A stretch of 64,000 nt of DNA from Haliea sp. Its GTDB lineage: Bacteria; Pseudomonadota; Gammaproteobacteria; Pseudomonadales; Halieaceae. The translations under genes and the position numbers were made by a program. Of this stretch, positions 1-9,767 are shown in pieces. Below the pieces are notes generated by a model. The model did no database searches, was not told where the DNA came from, and worked only from the letters and a program-made list of their open reading frames with translations. The stretch lies in the NCBI GenBank assembly GCA_024642245.1, contig JAHEBM010000015.1, positions 1-64,000 on the forward strand. Direction: 5' to 3'. Positions within the stretch are counted from its first letter, which is position 1; each line of letters begins with the position of its first letter.

Positions 1-2
1 TG

Positions 3-488
3 TTGCTGGACTGCGCCAGGCTGCAGCACTGGCGTTTTGAAGAAGACTTTGCCGCCATGTTCAAGCCCGCCAAGCGCGACTACATGGACTGGGTGTCTCT
101 GAAGCTCGAAAACCAGGCAACCATCGGCTTGCTGGAAAATGAGTGGAATGACTTCGACCACCTCACCGAGCAGACCAAGCTGTTGCACAACACAAAGCGC
201 AAGACACAGCCGTGGAAAACCGGTCTCAAGGTAGACTATCGCCCAGCCGACACGTTCCAGCTATTTCCGCCGCGCCACTGGCTGCGGCGCGCCCGCCGCG
301 CACTGTTTGGTGAATACAAGTTCGCCGGCACCTACGACGCTCACCCGGACCCCAGGCAGGAGCAGTTCTTCTTTAGCCTGGTGAAGGGCTGCCTGGAGGA
401 AGGCACCATCAGCGAGGCCCAGCTGCACGACGAGATCGAGCAGGGCCATTTACGCGCGGATGCACTGGAGCTGGTGCGGGCGGCCTGA
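3..488 (+). CDS. 3' part of a hypothetical, possibly glycosyltransferase-like protein (5' end outside window)
   Basis: Open from window edge to stop at 488; no motif securely recognised. Confidence 0.4.
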   Translation: MLDCARLQHWRFEEDFAAMFKPAKRDYMDWVSLKLENQATIGLLENEWNDFDHLTEQTKLLHNTKRKTQPWKTGLKVDYRPADTFQLFPPRHWLRRARRALFGEYKFAGTYDAHPDPRQEQFFFSLVKGCLEEGTISEAQLHDEIEQGHLRADALELVRAA

Positions 489-570
489 GAGCCTGGTGGA
501 CCGAATTTTTTGGGTCCAGTAAAAAAGGTAGGGTGCCGTTCCATTCGCGGTGAAGAGCGGGGGTCGCCTC

Positions 571-894
571 GCTCCATGGCTACGGCCCTCCGGGCTACCC
601 TCAGTCGGTCGCAAGCCTTACAGCGCTGCGCTGTCTTGCTCCACTCCTTCGGCGTGCGCCTTTGACATTCCGCGACGCAACCCCCGCCCTTCGCCGCTGC
701 AAGTTCCAGCCACAAAGAGTGACTACGATGCGCCCCAGGCCGGTGTTTACTTTGCATGCTCGATGTAAGGCAGGGGTCCGGGTGTGTTCTGGCGGAACAT
801 AAAAGGCCAGCGCCGACGGAGTGGCGGGAGACAGCGCAGCGCTGTAAGGCTCCCAACCGACCGAGGGCACCCCGCAGGGGCGCGGCCGTGGAGC
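571..894. repeat. Imperfect long inverted repeat, arms ~571-675 and ~792-894
   Basis: GCTCCATGGC..AGCCTTACAGCGCTGCGCTGTC..GACATTCCGC matches the reverse complement of GCGGAACATAAAAGGCC..GACAGCGCAGCGCTGTAAGGCT..GTGGAGC. Confidence 0.8.
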
Positions 895-988
895 CAGGAC
901 ATACCCGGACCCATGACGACAATGGAACAAGAGGAAAACTGCAGATTGACGTTCTCTGTCCGGGAAATCCAGAATCCCGCAATTCGGC

Positions 989-1927
989 TCAAACGTACTG
1001 AAACAAGGGATCCAGCTCCGCCTTCAGCCTGGCGTCGATAGCAAGCACTTCCTCGTCACTGAAATAATCACGGTAGCCACCCACCTTCGCGCGGCGCACC
1101 TTGAAGCTGTCCGGGTTGTCCTTGTCGCGCGGCATCATGCGGCCGCCGGCGAAGCGGAACTGCTCCTTGCTCTCCATCTTCTTCATGTTTTCGTAGGAGG
1201 AGTACTCGACTGCCGCCTCGACGTCGGCGTCGCTGGCATCCACCTGCATGAAATCCAGCAGGCGACGCAGTTCTTCGCGGGTATTGCTGCGCAGATCCTC
1301 GTAACGCAGCAGGTGAAACGCCTCGACCTCACCTGACTCCTTCGCCCACAGGTTCAGGTAATCGGTCACCGCCCGCATACCACCGCCATTGTCTCCCATC
1401 ACGAAGTCGAACAGGCTGATATCACTGCCCTGGGGCGGGTAGTTGTTGATGGCGATCTTGGAGGGCTTGATGCGGAATTTCCACTGGAAAAACTGTGACA
1501 CCGCAACGTCTCTGGGGTCCCGCGCCAGCAGTACGACGCGTTTGCCGTAGAAAGGCTTCTTGCTGTCTATATCGCCGGTAAAATCCTTGATGTAGTTGTC
1601 GTGGGTAAAGAATATTTTCGGCACCGCGCGGTTGAGATTGTGAAAGTTATCAAAACCCAGGATGGCGTTCTCAGGAAGCTTGTACATGACCCGGAACAGA
1701 TGGGACATCATGACCCTGAGCCAGGTGCGTCCGCTCTTGCCGAAAGACACCACGACAATGTCGGCGCGCTGCAGCTTGTCGAACTGTTCCACGCCGCGAA
1801 GTTTGCGCTCGGCACCAAGTATCTGCGCCTCGGGCTGGCCACGCATGCGCCAGTGCAGCCACTTGCGCGACAGTTTCTTGCGGGCAGTTTGCAGACCCTG
1901 GCGCACATTCTGGAAAGCGAGGTTCAT
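989..1927 (-). CDS. Sulfotransferase domain protein
   Basis: 5'-PSB-like VVSFGKSGRTWLRVMMSHL, 3'-PB-like LLARDPRDVAVSQFFQW, KVGGYRDYF near C-terminus. Confidence 0.85.
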   Translation of the reverse strand: MNLAFQNVRQGLQTARKKLSRKWLHWRMRGQPEAQILGAERKLRGVEQFDKLQRADIVVVSFGKSGRTWLRVMMSHLFRVMYKLPENAILGFDNFHNLNRAVPKIFFTHDNYIKDFTGDIDSKKPFYGKRVVLLARDPRDVAVSQFFQWKFRIKPSKIAINNYPPQGSDISLFDFVMGDNGGGMRAVTDYLNLWAKESGEVEAFHLLRYEDLRSNTREELRRLLDFMQVDASDADVEAAVEYSSYENMKKMESKEQFRFAGGRMMPRDKDNPDSFKVRRAKVGGYRDYFSDEEVLAIDARLKAELDPLFQYV

Positions 1928-2835
1928 AGCGGTTCACCCCCGTAGCCGAACACCGGATCCAGCCCTGCCACCATCGCATCGAGCTGGGCACATTGCTCAT
2001 CGGTGAAATAATCGCGATAGCCGCCCACCTTGGCCTTGCGTACCTTGAAGGACTGCGGGTTATCCTTGTCGCCGGGCTTCACCCTCGCCCCGCTTCCCTT
2101 GAAGAATTTTTCCTGTTCCATTTTCTTCATATTGTCATAGGCGGCGAAGTCTACCGCTTCCTGGACCTGCTGTGGCGTCACCGCCGTCCCGGTAAAGTCG
2201 AGAATGCCGGCCAGTACCGCCGCGGGGTCTGTACGCATATCCTCGTACCGCACAATCAGCACGTCTTTCAGCTCGGGAATGGCCCGGGCCCAGCCGTTGA
2301 AATAATCGATGATACGGGGCATGCCGGCATCCTTGTCCAGGACGAACTCCCAGACACCTATGTCGGCACCGTGCGGCGGGTAGTCGTTGATAAACTTCTT
2401 GTTGGGGCGCATGCGGAACTGCCACTGGAAGAACTGCGATACCGCGACGTCGCGCGGATCCCTCACCAGCAACACAATGCGTTTGCCCTGGAAGTGAGCC
2501 TTTGACTCCTGGTTGCCGGTATAGTCCCGCAGGTAATTATTGTGGGTGAAGAATACCGCGGGCAACTGCGGGTCCAGTTTTTTCAGGTTATCGAAGTCGA
2601 GAAGCTCATTGGCATCGAGGCCACCCTTGAGCTGGTAGGCGCGAGACAACATGACACGCAGCCAGGTGCGACCGGATTTGCCCCAGCTCATCAGTACCCA
2701 GTCACTGTTCTCGAGCTTCTTGAATTCTTCCCGGCCGCGCAGCCAGCGTTCTATCTTCTTGCGCCGCGATGACGGCAGCCAGAAGCACAAAAGCATGATG
2801 ATGTGGCGAACTACAGCCCTTGCGGTGTCGGCCAT
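1924..2835 (-). CDS. Sulfotransferase domain protein (tandem paralogue)
   Basis: WGKSGRTWLRVMLSRAY, LLVRDPRDVAVSQFFQW, KVGGYRDYFTDEQ; overlaps the next gene by 4 nt. Confidence 0.85.
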   Translation of the reverse strand: MADTARAVVRHIIMLLCFWLPSSRRKKIERWLRGREEFKKLENSDWVLMSWGKSGRTWLRVMLSRAYQLKGGLDANELLDFDNLKKLDPQLPAVFFTHNNYLRDYTGNQESKAHFQGKRIVLLVRDPRDVAVSQFFQWQFRMRPNKKFINDYPPHGADIGVWEFVLDKDAGMPRIIDYFNGWARAIPELKDVLIVRYEDMRTDPAAVLAGILDFTGTAVTPQQVQEAVDFAAYDNMKKMEQEKFFKGSGARVKPGDKDNPQSFKVRKAKVGGYRDYFTDEQCAQLDAMVAGLDPVFGYGGEPL

Positions 2836-3024
2836 TTGCGGGAAATCCTCGCTGGCATGATGTGCCGCGCCAAGGCGCGGTTTACAAAGTGCAAAGGCGG
2901 CGAATGTTACAGCAAAACGCCTGCTATCGCATCAACAGCACAACAGCAGATTTACCGCACTATTAACATCATTGCACCGCCGGTTGCCTTGCCCGTTCTG
3001 CGAGGGCCATACTAGAATGCGCCG

Positions 3025-3651
3025 ATGTCACTGATCAACCTCAATGCGGTCCGCAAGGCCGAACTACACACCGACCCGTTCGATTACATGGTAGTGCCGG
3101 GCTTCCTGAGCCCCGAGGTGCTGGCCAGGGTCAATGCCGACTACCCGGCCATCGAAACCGCCGCCAACCATGCTTTGGAAAGCCTGCAATACGGATCCCA
3201 ATTCGAGGCCCTGATGGAAGAGCTCCGCTCTCCCGCCTTCGCCTCCGCGCTGGGCGAGCGCTTCAGCATGGACCTGGCGTCTCTTCCGACCACGGTCACG
3301 GTACGTAAATTCTGCGAGCGGACCGACGGTAATATTCACACCGACCACAAGAGCAAGGTGATTACCGTACTGGTGTATTTCAACGAACGCTGGGACAGCG
3401 AGGACGGCCAGCTGCGGATGCTGCGCTCCAAGGGCGATATCGAAGACTACGTCGCCCAGGTGCCACCGCTGGGCGGGACCCTGCTGGCATTTCGCCGCAC
3501 CGACCATTCCTGGCACGGCCACACCCGTTTCGTCGGGGAGCGCCGCATGGTACAGCTCAACTACCTGGACGAAAGCCCGCTGGCAGTAGCCGCCCAGCGC
3601 ATCAGCCGCTTCGGCACTCACTTCATGAAGAACGTGCTGAGAATCCGCTGA
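3025..3651 (+). CDS. 2OG-Fe(II) oxygenase family protein
   Basis: HTDHKSKVITVLVYFNE ... GTLLAFRRTDHSWHGHTRF double-stranded beta-helix signature. Confidence 0.75.
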   Translation: MSLINLNAVRKAELHTDPFDYMVVPGFLSPEVLARVNADYPAIETAANHALESLQYGSQFEALMEELRSPAFASALGERFSMDLASLPTTVTVRKFCERTDGNIHTDHKSKVITVLVYFNERWDSEDGQLRMLRSKGDIEDYVAQVPPLGGTLLAFRRTDHSWHGHTRFVGERRMVQLNYLDESPLAVAAQRISRFGTHFMKNVLRIR

Positions 3652-3654
3652 CCC

Positions 3655-4755
3655 TCAGGCTGAAAACAAGGCCTCGATACGTTTTATCACGACACCCACA
3701 TCATCAGGCATGCGGGTCTCACCACGGTTAAAGGGCTGTCCGGACCAGACCGCAAGGCCCTGCCTGACCAGCATCCGGTGAAAGGCGCGAAAGTCCCTCG
3801 TTGCGCACAGGATCTTGAACACATCGATGTAGTACACACCGCGCGCCAGGCGGTGACGCAGGCGATCACCAAACGACTGTAGCCGCGGGTTGAACAGCCA
3901 ATGCGCCAGTGAGCGACGCAGCTGGTCGATACCACCCAGCCAGCCTACCGGCAGGGGAAAGATCGCCAGCGGCTTATGCAGGTAGATCACCTCGACCATC
4001 ATCGACACACTGTCGCCAGTCACGATAAAGCCATCGGCGCTACCCAGCAGCGCGCGGTAGGGATTGTCAGGCGAACCGGCCTGCCACTGGAAAAATACCG
4101 CCTGGGGCGGGAGCCCCTGGCGCAGCACGTCGACAACCTCGGCTGTTGTACGGCGACTGGTGGTCACATAGGGCGTCCCCCCCAGCTCATCGACAACCCA
4201 GTGGGCGGTCGCCACCAGGTCCTGCGCCACCTTGCGATTCATGATGAAAGGATTGGTCTCGCCGCCGATCAATATCGCAATCAGCGGTTTGTCGTACCTG
4301 GCAAAACGCTCCCGCCAGGCCTCGGCCTCGGCCGCCACATCTGCCTCCCCGATACGCATCAGCGGCAGGGTGGTGGGCAGGAAATTGTCCATGGGGGGCA
4401 TCTGGTTCTCGGCACTGGCAATGACCAGGGAGAAATCGAGCATATGGCCAGAGGGCTTGCCCACCAGCACGATCTTCGTCCTGTTTCCCGACTGCTGGCG
4501 AATCCACAGGGCCACCATCGAGGGGCGCCGGCCCACTGTCAGGATCAGGTCAGGCCAGGGTCCCTCAATAGGGTCCGATTGCTCCGGGTCGATGTGGTCC
4601 AGGGAGGGGCGATAGCGCGGCTTGCCCAGCACCCACTGCGGAAGCATATGCACGTACTTGTGCTCGACAGGCCAGGGCAGCGCGTCGACGATGGTTTCTA
4701 CCTGCCCATTATCGCCCTGCTTGTCGCTGAGAATGACCCAGGTCCTGGGGTGCAC
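3655..4755 (-). CDS. ELM1/DUF1022 family protein, putative glycosyltransferase-like
   Basis: VILSDKQGDNGQ, WPDLILTVGRRPSMVALWIRQ, GGETNPF, VTGDSVSMMVE. Confidence 0.75.
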   Translation of the reverse strand: MHPRTWVILSDKQGDNGQVETIVDALPWPVEHKYVHMLPQWVLGKPRYRPSLDHIDPEQSDPIEGPWPDLILTVGRRPSMVALWIRQQSGNRTKIVLVGKPSGHMLDFSLVIASAENQMPPMDNFLPTTLPLMRIGEADVAAEAEAWRERFARYDKPLIAILIGGETNPFIMNRKVAQDLVATAHWVVDELGGTPYVTTSRRTTAEVVDVLRQGLPPQAVFFQWQAGSPDNPYRALLGSADGFIVTGDSVSMMVEVIYLHKPLAIFPLPVGWLGGIDQLRRSLAHWLFNPRLQSFGDRLRHRLARGVYYIDVFKILCATRDFRAFHRMLVRQGLAVWSGQPFNRGETRMPDDVGVVIKRIEALFSA

Positions 4756-5696
4756 TAGGATTCCGCGCTGTCCTGGCAGTAGCCCAGCTCTGGCAGGATA
4801 TTATCGCGCACCAGGGCTTCCAGCTCGGCCACCTGGTCCGGCGGAAAATCCTCGCGATAACCACCGACCTTGCCGCGCCGCACCTTGAATGTGCTGGGGT
4901 CGTTGGCGTCCACCAGTTTCATGCCCCCCTGGCTGAAGGTACCACTGGTTTCCAGTTTTTGCAGGTTATCGAAAGAACCCCATTCCACCGCGGCCCGCAC
5001 CTCTTCCTCGCTGAAACTCTCGCCCATCAGGGCGAGGATTTTCTGCAGGGTGGGTACCGGCTCGGCACGCAGCTCCTCGTACTTCACCAGCAGGCCCTTC
5101 TCGAGCGACTGCACATTGCGTGCCCAGGTATTCTGGTACTCAATGAGGAATGGCAGGCCTATGTCGGAATGACGCACAAAATCCCACATCTGGACATTGC
5201 GACGGTCGATGGGGTGCTCGATGGAGTGGTTGATCAATTCCTGCTTGGCCCGGGACTGGCGCTTGGTGAACTGGTGGTACCAGGACACCGCTATATCGAT
5301 CGGGTTGCGCGCCAGGAATAGCACGGGTTTGTGCCGCAGCGGATTATCGGGAGCCCCGACTGCCAGCAACTTGCCTACCTCGCCCTCGTAACTGTAACAG
5401 CCGTTGGTGGCGGCAAGCCGCGGAATTTCGGGGATCTTGCGGGCGAACTCATCGGTGTTGATGAGCTTGGACTCGGGCAGGTCGTAGCGCAGCTGGTAAA
5501 GCCGCGAGATCATCACCTTGAGCCAGGTATTGCCGCTCTTGGGATGACCGATAATCAGGAAATTGGCCGCGTGAGCCTTGGCCAGCTCCAGCTCGGCAAG
5601 GTATTTACGACGCAGGGCCACCCGGGTCCCGGCAGGCAGGGGCTGAGTTGGAATGAGAATTAACGCCTTCTTGACGCCATCACTCAGGTTGAACAT
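4755..5696 (-). CDS. Sulfotransferase domain protein
   Basis: IIGHPKSGNTWLKVMISRLYQL, LFLARNPIDIAVSWYHQF, KVRRGKVGGYREDFPP; start placed at MFNLSDG. Confidence 0.85.
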   Translation of the reverse strand: MFNLSDGVKKALILIPTQPLPAGTRVALRRKYLAELELAKAHAANFLIIGHPKSGNTWLKVMISRLYQLRYDLPESKLINTDEFARKIPEIPRLAATNGCYSYEGEVGKLLAVGAPDNPLRHKPVLFLARNPIDIAVSWYHQFTKRQSRAKQELINHSIEHPIDRRNVQMWDFVRHSDIGLPFLIEYQNTWARNVQSLEKGLLVKYEELRAEPVPTLQKILALMGESFSEEEVRAAVEWGSFDNLQKLETSGTFSQGGMKLVDANDPSTFKVRRGKVGGYREDFPPDQVAELEALVRDNILPELGYCQDSAES

Positions 5697-5826
5697 GTGG
5701 TGGTTCTCGCGAGCAGGGTGAGGTGGCTTGCACAAAGCGTGCAATTATGGGGCAAGCCAGCCAAAATGACCAGACGGCCACCGCTTGGGGTACAATGGCC
5801 GCCACCCAATACAGGATCACACAGCG

Positions 5827-6894
5827 TTGATCATCGATCGCCACATCAGCCTGGAAATCATGCGCCCTTTCACGATGGGACTCGGCCTGCTGGTTCTGGT
5901 TTTCATCGGATTTTCCGCGGCGCGGCAACTGTCCGCGGCCGCAGCCGGCCAGCTGGAAATGCTGACCGCTTTCAAACTGATAGGGCTCAATACGCTGGTG
6001 ACGCTGGAAATCCTCATGCCCTCGGCTTTCTTCTTTTCCGTGCTTGCGGCCATAGGGCGCCTGTACCGGGATTCGGAAATGAGTGCCTTGTATGCCGCCG
6101 GCGTAAGCCGCGGAAGAATCCTGGAATCCGTGCTCAAGCTGGCCCTGGTGGTCGCCATGGTCACCGGGGTCATCTCTGTCCTGGGTCGCCCCTGGGCATT
6201 TCGCACCAGCTATGAGCTGGAGTCCAAGGCAGCGGCAAAGTTCGACCTGAAAAAAATGGCCACCGGCGAGTTCGTGAACATGAGCGGCAGCGATTATATT
6301 TTCATCGCCGATGATCTCGACCTGGAACGCGGCCGGCACAAGGGCGTGTTCCTGCAAAAGACCTACGAGGACGCGGATCGCGCCGAGATCATAGTCGCCA
6401 GGGCCGCCGAGCTGCCAGTGCTCAACCCCGGGCACGCCATGCAGGCCGAGTTCTTCAACGGCTACAACTACCTGCTGGACCTGAAGAACGAGCAGGACGT
6501 CACCGTGAGGTTCAAACACCTCATCGTCAGGCTGGACAACCAGGAGGCCCAGGAGCAGTACCGGCGCAAGGCCGAGACCACGCTCAACCTGGCCCAGTCG
6601 GACCAACCCCGGGATATTGCCGAATTCCAGTGGCGCGTCACCACGCCGGTGGCAACCGTGCTACTGGCATTGATGGCCGTGCCGCTGGCCCGCTCCAGGC
6701 CCAGGGTGTCGCGCATGCGCAACGTATTGATAGCGGTGGGAATCTACATCGGGCTTTTCAGCATGACCAGCGTGGTGCGCACCGGTATCGAACAGGGCAG
6801 GCTCGGGGAATTCCCCGGGCTCTGGGGCGCCTATGTCCTGGAAATTATCCTGCTGCTGGTGCTGGTCACCCAACCCTGGATGAAGCGGCGATGA
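5827..6894 (+). CDS. lptF: LptF-like LPS export permease (YjgP/YjgQ family)
   Basis: Six-TM YjgP/YjgQ architecture, EMSALYAAGVSRGRIL; TTG start inferred. Confidence 0.8.
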   Translation: MIIDRHISLEIMRPFTMGLGLLVLVFIGFSAARQLSAAAAGQLEMLTAFKLIGLNTLVTLEILMPSAFFFSVLAAIGRLYRDSEMSALYAAGVSRGRILESVLKLALVVAMVTGVISVLGRPWAFRTSYELESKAAAKFDLKKMATGEFVNMSGSDYIFIADDLDLERGRHKGVFLQKTYEDADRAEIIVARAAELPVLNPGHAMQAEFFNGYNYLLDLKNEQDVTVRFKHLIVRLDNQEAQEQYRRKAETTLNLAQSDQPRDIAEFQWRVTTPVATVLLALMAVPLARSRPRVSRMRNVLIAVGIYIGLFSMTSVVRTGIEQGRLGEFPGLWGAYVLEIILLLVLVTQPWMKRR

Positions 6895-7961
6895 TCCTCG
6901 AGCGTTATATCGCCTCCAACCTGGTCAAGGGGTGGCTGCTGGTGCTGCTGGTACTGGGGGCGGTATTCGGCTTGATCGGTTTTATCCAGGAACTGGACCA
7001 CACGCGGTTCGGCTACGGCACCATGGCGGTCGCTCGCTACACCCTGTTCATCCTGCCCCAGCAACTGGTCAGCCTGGCACCGGTGGTCGCCCTGCTGGGC
7101 AGCATCGTGGCGCTGGCCGGCCTGGATCGCTTCAACGAGCTCACCATTATCAGCTGCTCCGGCTTCTCCCGGGCCAGGCTGCTGGGGGCCGTCGCCCTGC
7201 CCACCGTGCTGTTTATGACGACGCTGTGGCTCTGCATGGAATACGTGACACCGCCATTGCAGCAATCGGCAGAGGCCCAGCGCCACGCCCTGCGCTATCG
7301 CAACCAGGTCCGGATCCCCGACGGCGGCGTCTGGTCAAAAAACGGTAATCGCTATATTCACCTGGACAAAATGTACGATGGTGGCGTGCCGGGTGACATC
7401 GACCTGTTTGAATTCGACGACTCCGGGCAGCTCACCCGGACCCTGCACGCCGACACGGCCCTGGTCAGCAAAGACCGGACATGGTTGTTCCAGGGCGTCA
7501 GGGAAAAATCGCTGGTAAAGAAAAAGCTGGTGACGCGGCGCTATGACGAGCTGGAAATTGGCAACCTGTGGTCGCCCGCCGAGCTGCCAACCCTGACGCT
7601 GGAGAGCGAAAGTATGCGGTTGTCAGTGCTGCGCAACTACAGCCAGTACCGGGCAGAAAGCGGCCAGCCGAATAAAAAATACCTGAGCACCTTCTGGCAG
7701 AAATTGCTGATGCCGCTGACGGTCGGCGCGATGGTGTTGCTGGCTACACCGATCAGCGCCAACCTCGGGGCGCGAAGGGATCGCAGCTTTGGCCTGGACG
7801 TCGCACTGGGCGCACTGGTGGGGATACTCTTTTACCTGGGCTCCCAGATTATTTTCGCCCTGGGCCAGCTACTCGACCTGAATATACCGCTGGTGGCGCT
7901 GACGCCCACGCTGCTGATCGCCGCCTGCGCGATACTGATGCTGCGCAGGATGCACTGGTAA
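6891..7961 (+). CDS. lptG: LptG-like LPS export permease (YjgP/YjgQ family)
   Basis: MILERYIASNLVKGWLLVLL, LDRFNELTIISCSGFSRARLL; ATGA overlap with lptF-like gene. Confidence 0.85.
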   Translation: MILERYIASNLVKGWLLVLLVLGAVFGLIGFIQELDHTRFGYGTMAVARYTLFILPQQLVSLAPVVALLGSIVALAGLDRFNELTIISCSGFSRARLLGAVALPTVLFMTTLWLCMEYVTPPLQQSAEAQRHALRYRNQVRIPDGGVWSKNGNRYIHLDKMYDGGVPGDIDLFEFDDSGQLTRTLHADTALVSKDRTWLFQGVREKSLVKKKLVTRRYDELEIGNLWSPAELPTLTLESESMRLSVLRNYSQYRAESGQPNKKYLSTFWQKLLMPLTVGAMVLLATPISANLGARRDRSFGLDVALGALVGILFYLGSQIIFALGQLLDLNIPLVALTPTLLIAACAILMLRRMHW

Positions 7962-8021
7962 CCGACCGGTGAACAAGTTGCCCTCCATGCCTTCACCCCA
8001 CGCTGCCGGAGCAGAACCACC

Positions 8022-9767
8022 ATGGGCCTGATGCTGAACTTTTTCCGTGCTTACCCATCGCAGACAGTGCTGATGCTGCTGGCACTGCTGCTGTCGGGTC
8101 TCGCGGAGGGTGTCGGTTTATCCGCGCTGTTGCCGATGGTCAACATCGCCCTGGGCTCGGAAGCCACCGCGATGCTGGCCGGCGTCGCACCCCAGAGTGA
8201 CAACGGCTTCGAACAAGCCGTACTGGACGCACTCGCGTTCGTCGGCATCGCCCCCACCCTGGGCAACATGCTTGGCATCATGGTTTGGGGCGTCGCACTG
8301 AAGACCCTGTTCCTGCTACTCGCCCAGCGCCAGGTCGGTTACACAGCCGCCCAGGTGGGTACGGACCTGCGCCTGCAGATGCTGCGCGCCGTGCTGCGCA
8401 GCAAGTGGGAGTATTTCCTGCACCAACCGGTGGGCAAGCTGACCAACGCACTGGCCACCGAGGCCCAGCGCGCCTCCACCGCTTTCGTCAACGGCGCCAC
8501 CGCCATCACCTTCCTGATCCAGGCGCTGGTCTATGGCACCGTCGCATTCGCTATTTCCTGGCGGGCCTCACTGGCTGCCATCGGTGCCGGTGTCGTGGTG
8601 ATCGGGCTGTCCCATTTCCTGGTACGGCTCACCCGCCGGGCCGGCAAGCGCCAGACCTCCGTCATGGCTTCACTGATGGCCAACCTCACGGATACCCTGC
8701 AGTCAGTAAAACCCTTGAAGGCCATGTCCCGGGAACACCTGGCTGACAAGGTGCTGGCCCACGACACTAACCAGCTCAACAGGGCATTGCGCCGCCAGGT
8801 GCTCTACGGCGCAGTGCTGGATTCCGCGCAGGAAATGATGTTTACCGCCTTTATCTGCCTGGGCATCTGGGTTGCGATAGAAAAGTTTGCGATCGACCTG
8901 GCCATGGTCATGGTGTTGGTCGTGGCGCTGGGCCGGGCCTTCTCCTTCTTTGGCAAGGTGCAAAAGCAGCACCAGAAACTGGCACAGGGTGAAAGCGCCT
9001 ACTGGGCACTGATGGAATCCATCCAGGGGGCCGAGCAGGCCGAGGAAAAACTCGATGGCGGCGCCACGCCCCACTTTGAACAGGGCCTGGAATTCCGCGA
9101 CGTGGTGTTCTCCTACGACCAGCAGCACCCCGTATTCGACGGCCTGTGCCTGGATATCAAGGCCGGCGCGCTGACCACGCTGGTGGGCCCGTCGGGTTCG
9201 GGAAAAACGACAATCATCGACCTGTCCATCGCGCTGTTGCAACCACAGCAGGGCGCTGTACTGCTGGACGGCGTACCCCTGCCCCAGGTCGACATCAAGC
9301 AATGGCGCAGCCTGATCGGCTACGTCCCGCAGGACACCCTGCTGCTGCACGACAGCGTCCTTCACAACGTCACCCTCGGTGATCCCGAGCTGTCTGTCGC
9401 AGACGCGGAGGGTGCGCTGCGCGCAGCCGGCGCCTGGGACTTCGTCTGCGCCCTGCCCCAGGGCCTGGAGACCATCGTCGGCGAGCGCGGTGGAAAGCTT
9501 TCCGGCGGACAGCGCCAGCGAATCGTCATCGCCCGGGCGCTGATCAACAAACCCAGGTTGTTGATCCTGGACGAGGCGACCAGCGCCCTTGATCCTGAGA
9601 GCGAGGAAGTGGTGCGGCAAACCATGGAAGCACTGAAGGGCCGGCTGACTATCCTGGCCATCTCCCACAACCGGGCCCTGGTGCAGGCGGCAGATTACGT
9701 CTACCAGATGAACGCCGGTAATGCCCGCCTGCTCGACGCTGCCAGCCAGTCAGTCCTGGCTAAATAG
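8022..9767 (+). CDS. ABC transporter, fused permease/ATPase (MsbA-like)
   Basis: Walker A GPSGSGKTTI, signature LSGGQRQRIVIARAL, Walker B LLILDEATSALD. Confidence 0.9.
   Translation: MGLMLNFFRAYPSQTVLMLLALLLSGLAEGVGLSALLPMVNIALGSEATAMLAGVAPQSDNGFEQAVLDALAFVGIAPTLGNMLGIMVWGVALKTLFLLLAQRQVGYTAAQVGTDLRLQMLRAVLRSKWEYFLHQPVGKLTNALATEAQRASTAFVNGATAITFLIQALVYGTVAFAISWRASLAAIGAGVVVIGLSHFLVRLTRRAGKRQTSVMASLMANLTDTLQSVKPLKAMSREHLADKVLAHDTNQLNRALRRQVLYGAVLDSAQEMMFTAFICLGIWVAIEKFAIDLAMVMVLVVALGRAFSFFGKVQKQHQKLAQGESAYWALMESIQGAEQAEEKLDGGATPHFEQGLEFRDVVFSYDQQHPVFDGLCLDIKAGALTTLVGPSGSGKTTIIDLSIALLQPQQGAVLLDGVPLPQVDIKQWRSLIGYVPQDTLLLHDSVLHNVTLGDPELSVADAEGALRAAGAWDFVCALPQGLETIVGERGGKLSGGQRQRIVIARALINKPRLLILDEATSALDPESEEVVRQTMEALKGRLTILAISHNRALVQAADYVYQMNAGNARLLDAASQSVLAK

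Noticed and set aside
8703-9668. 321-aa minus-strand ORF opposite the ABC transporter
   Set aside because: Antisense of the Walker/signature region; no recognisable domain.
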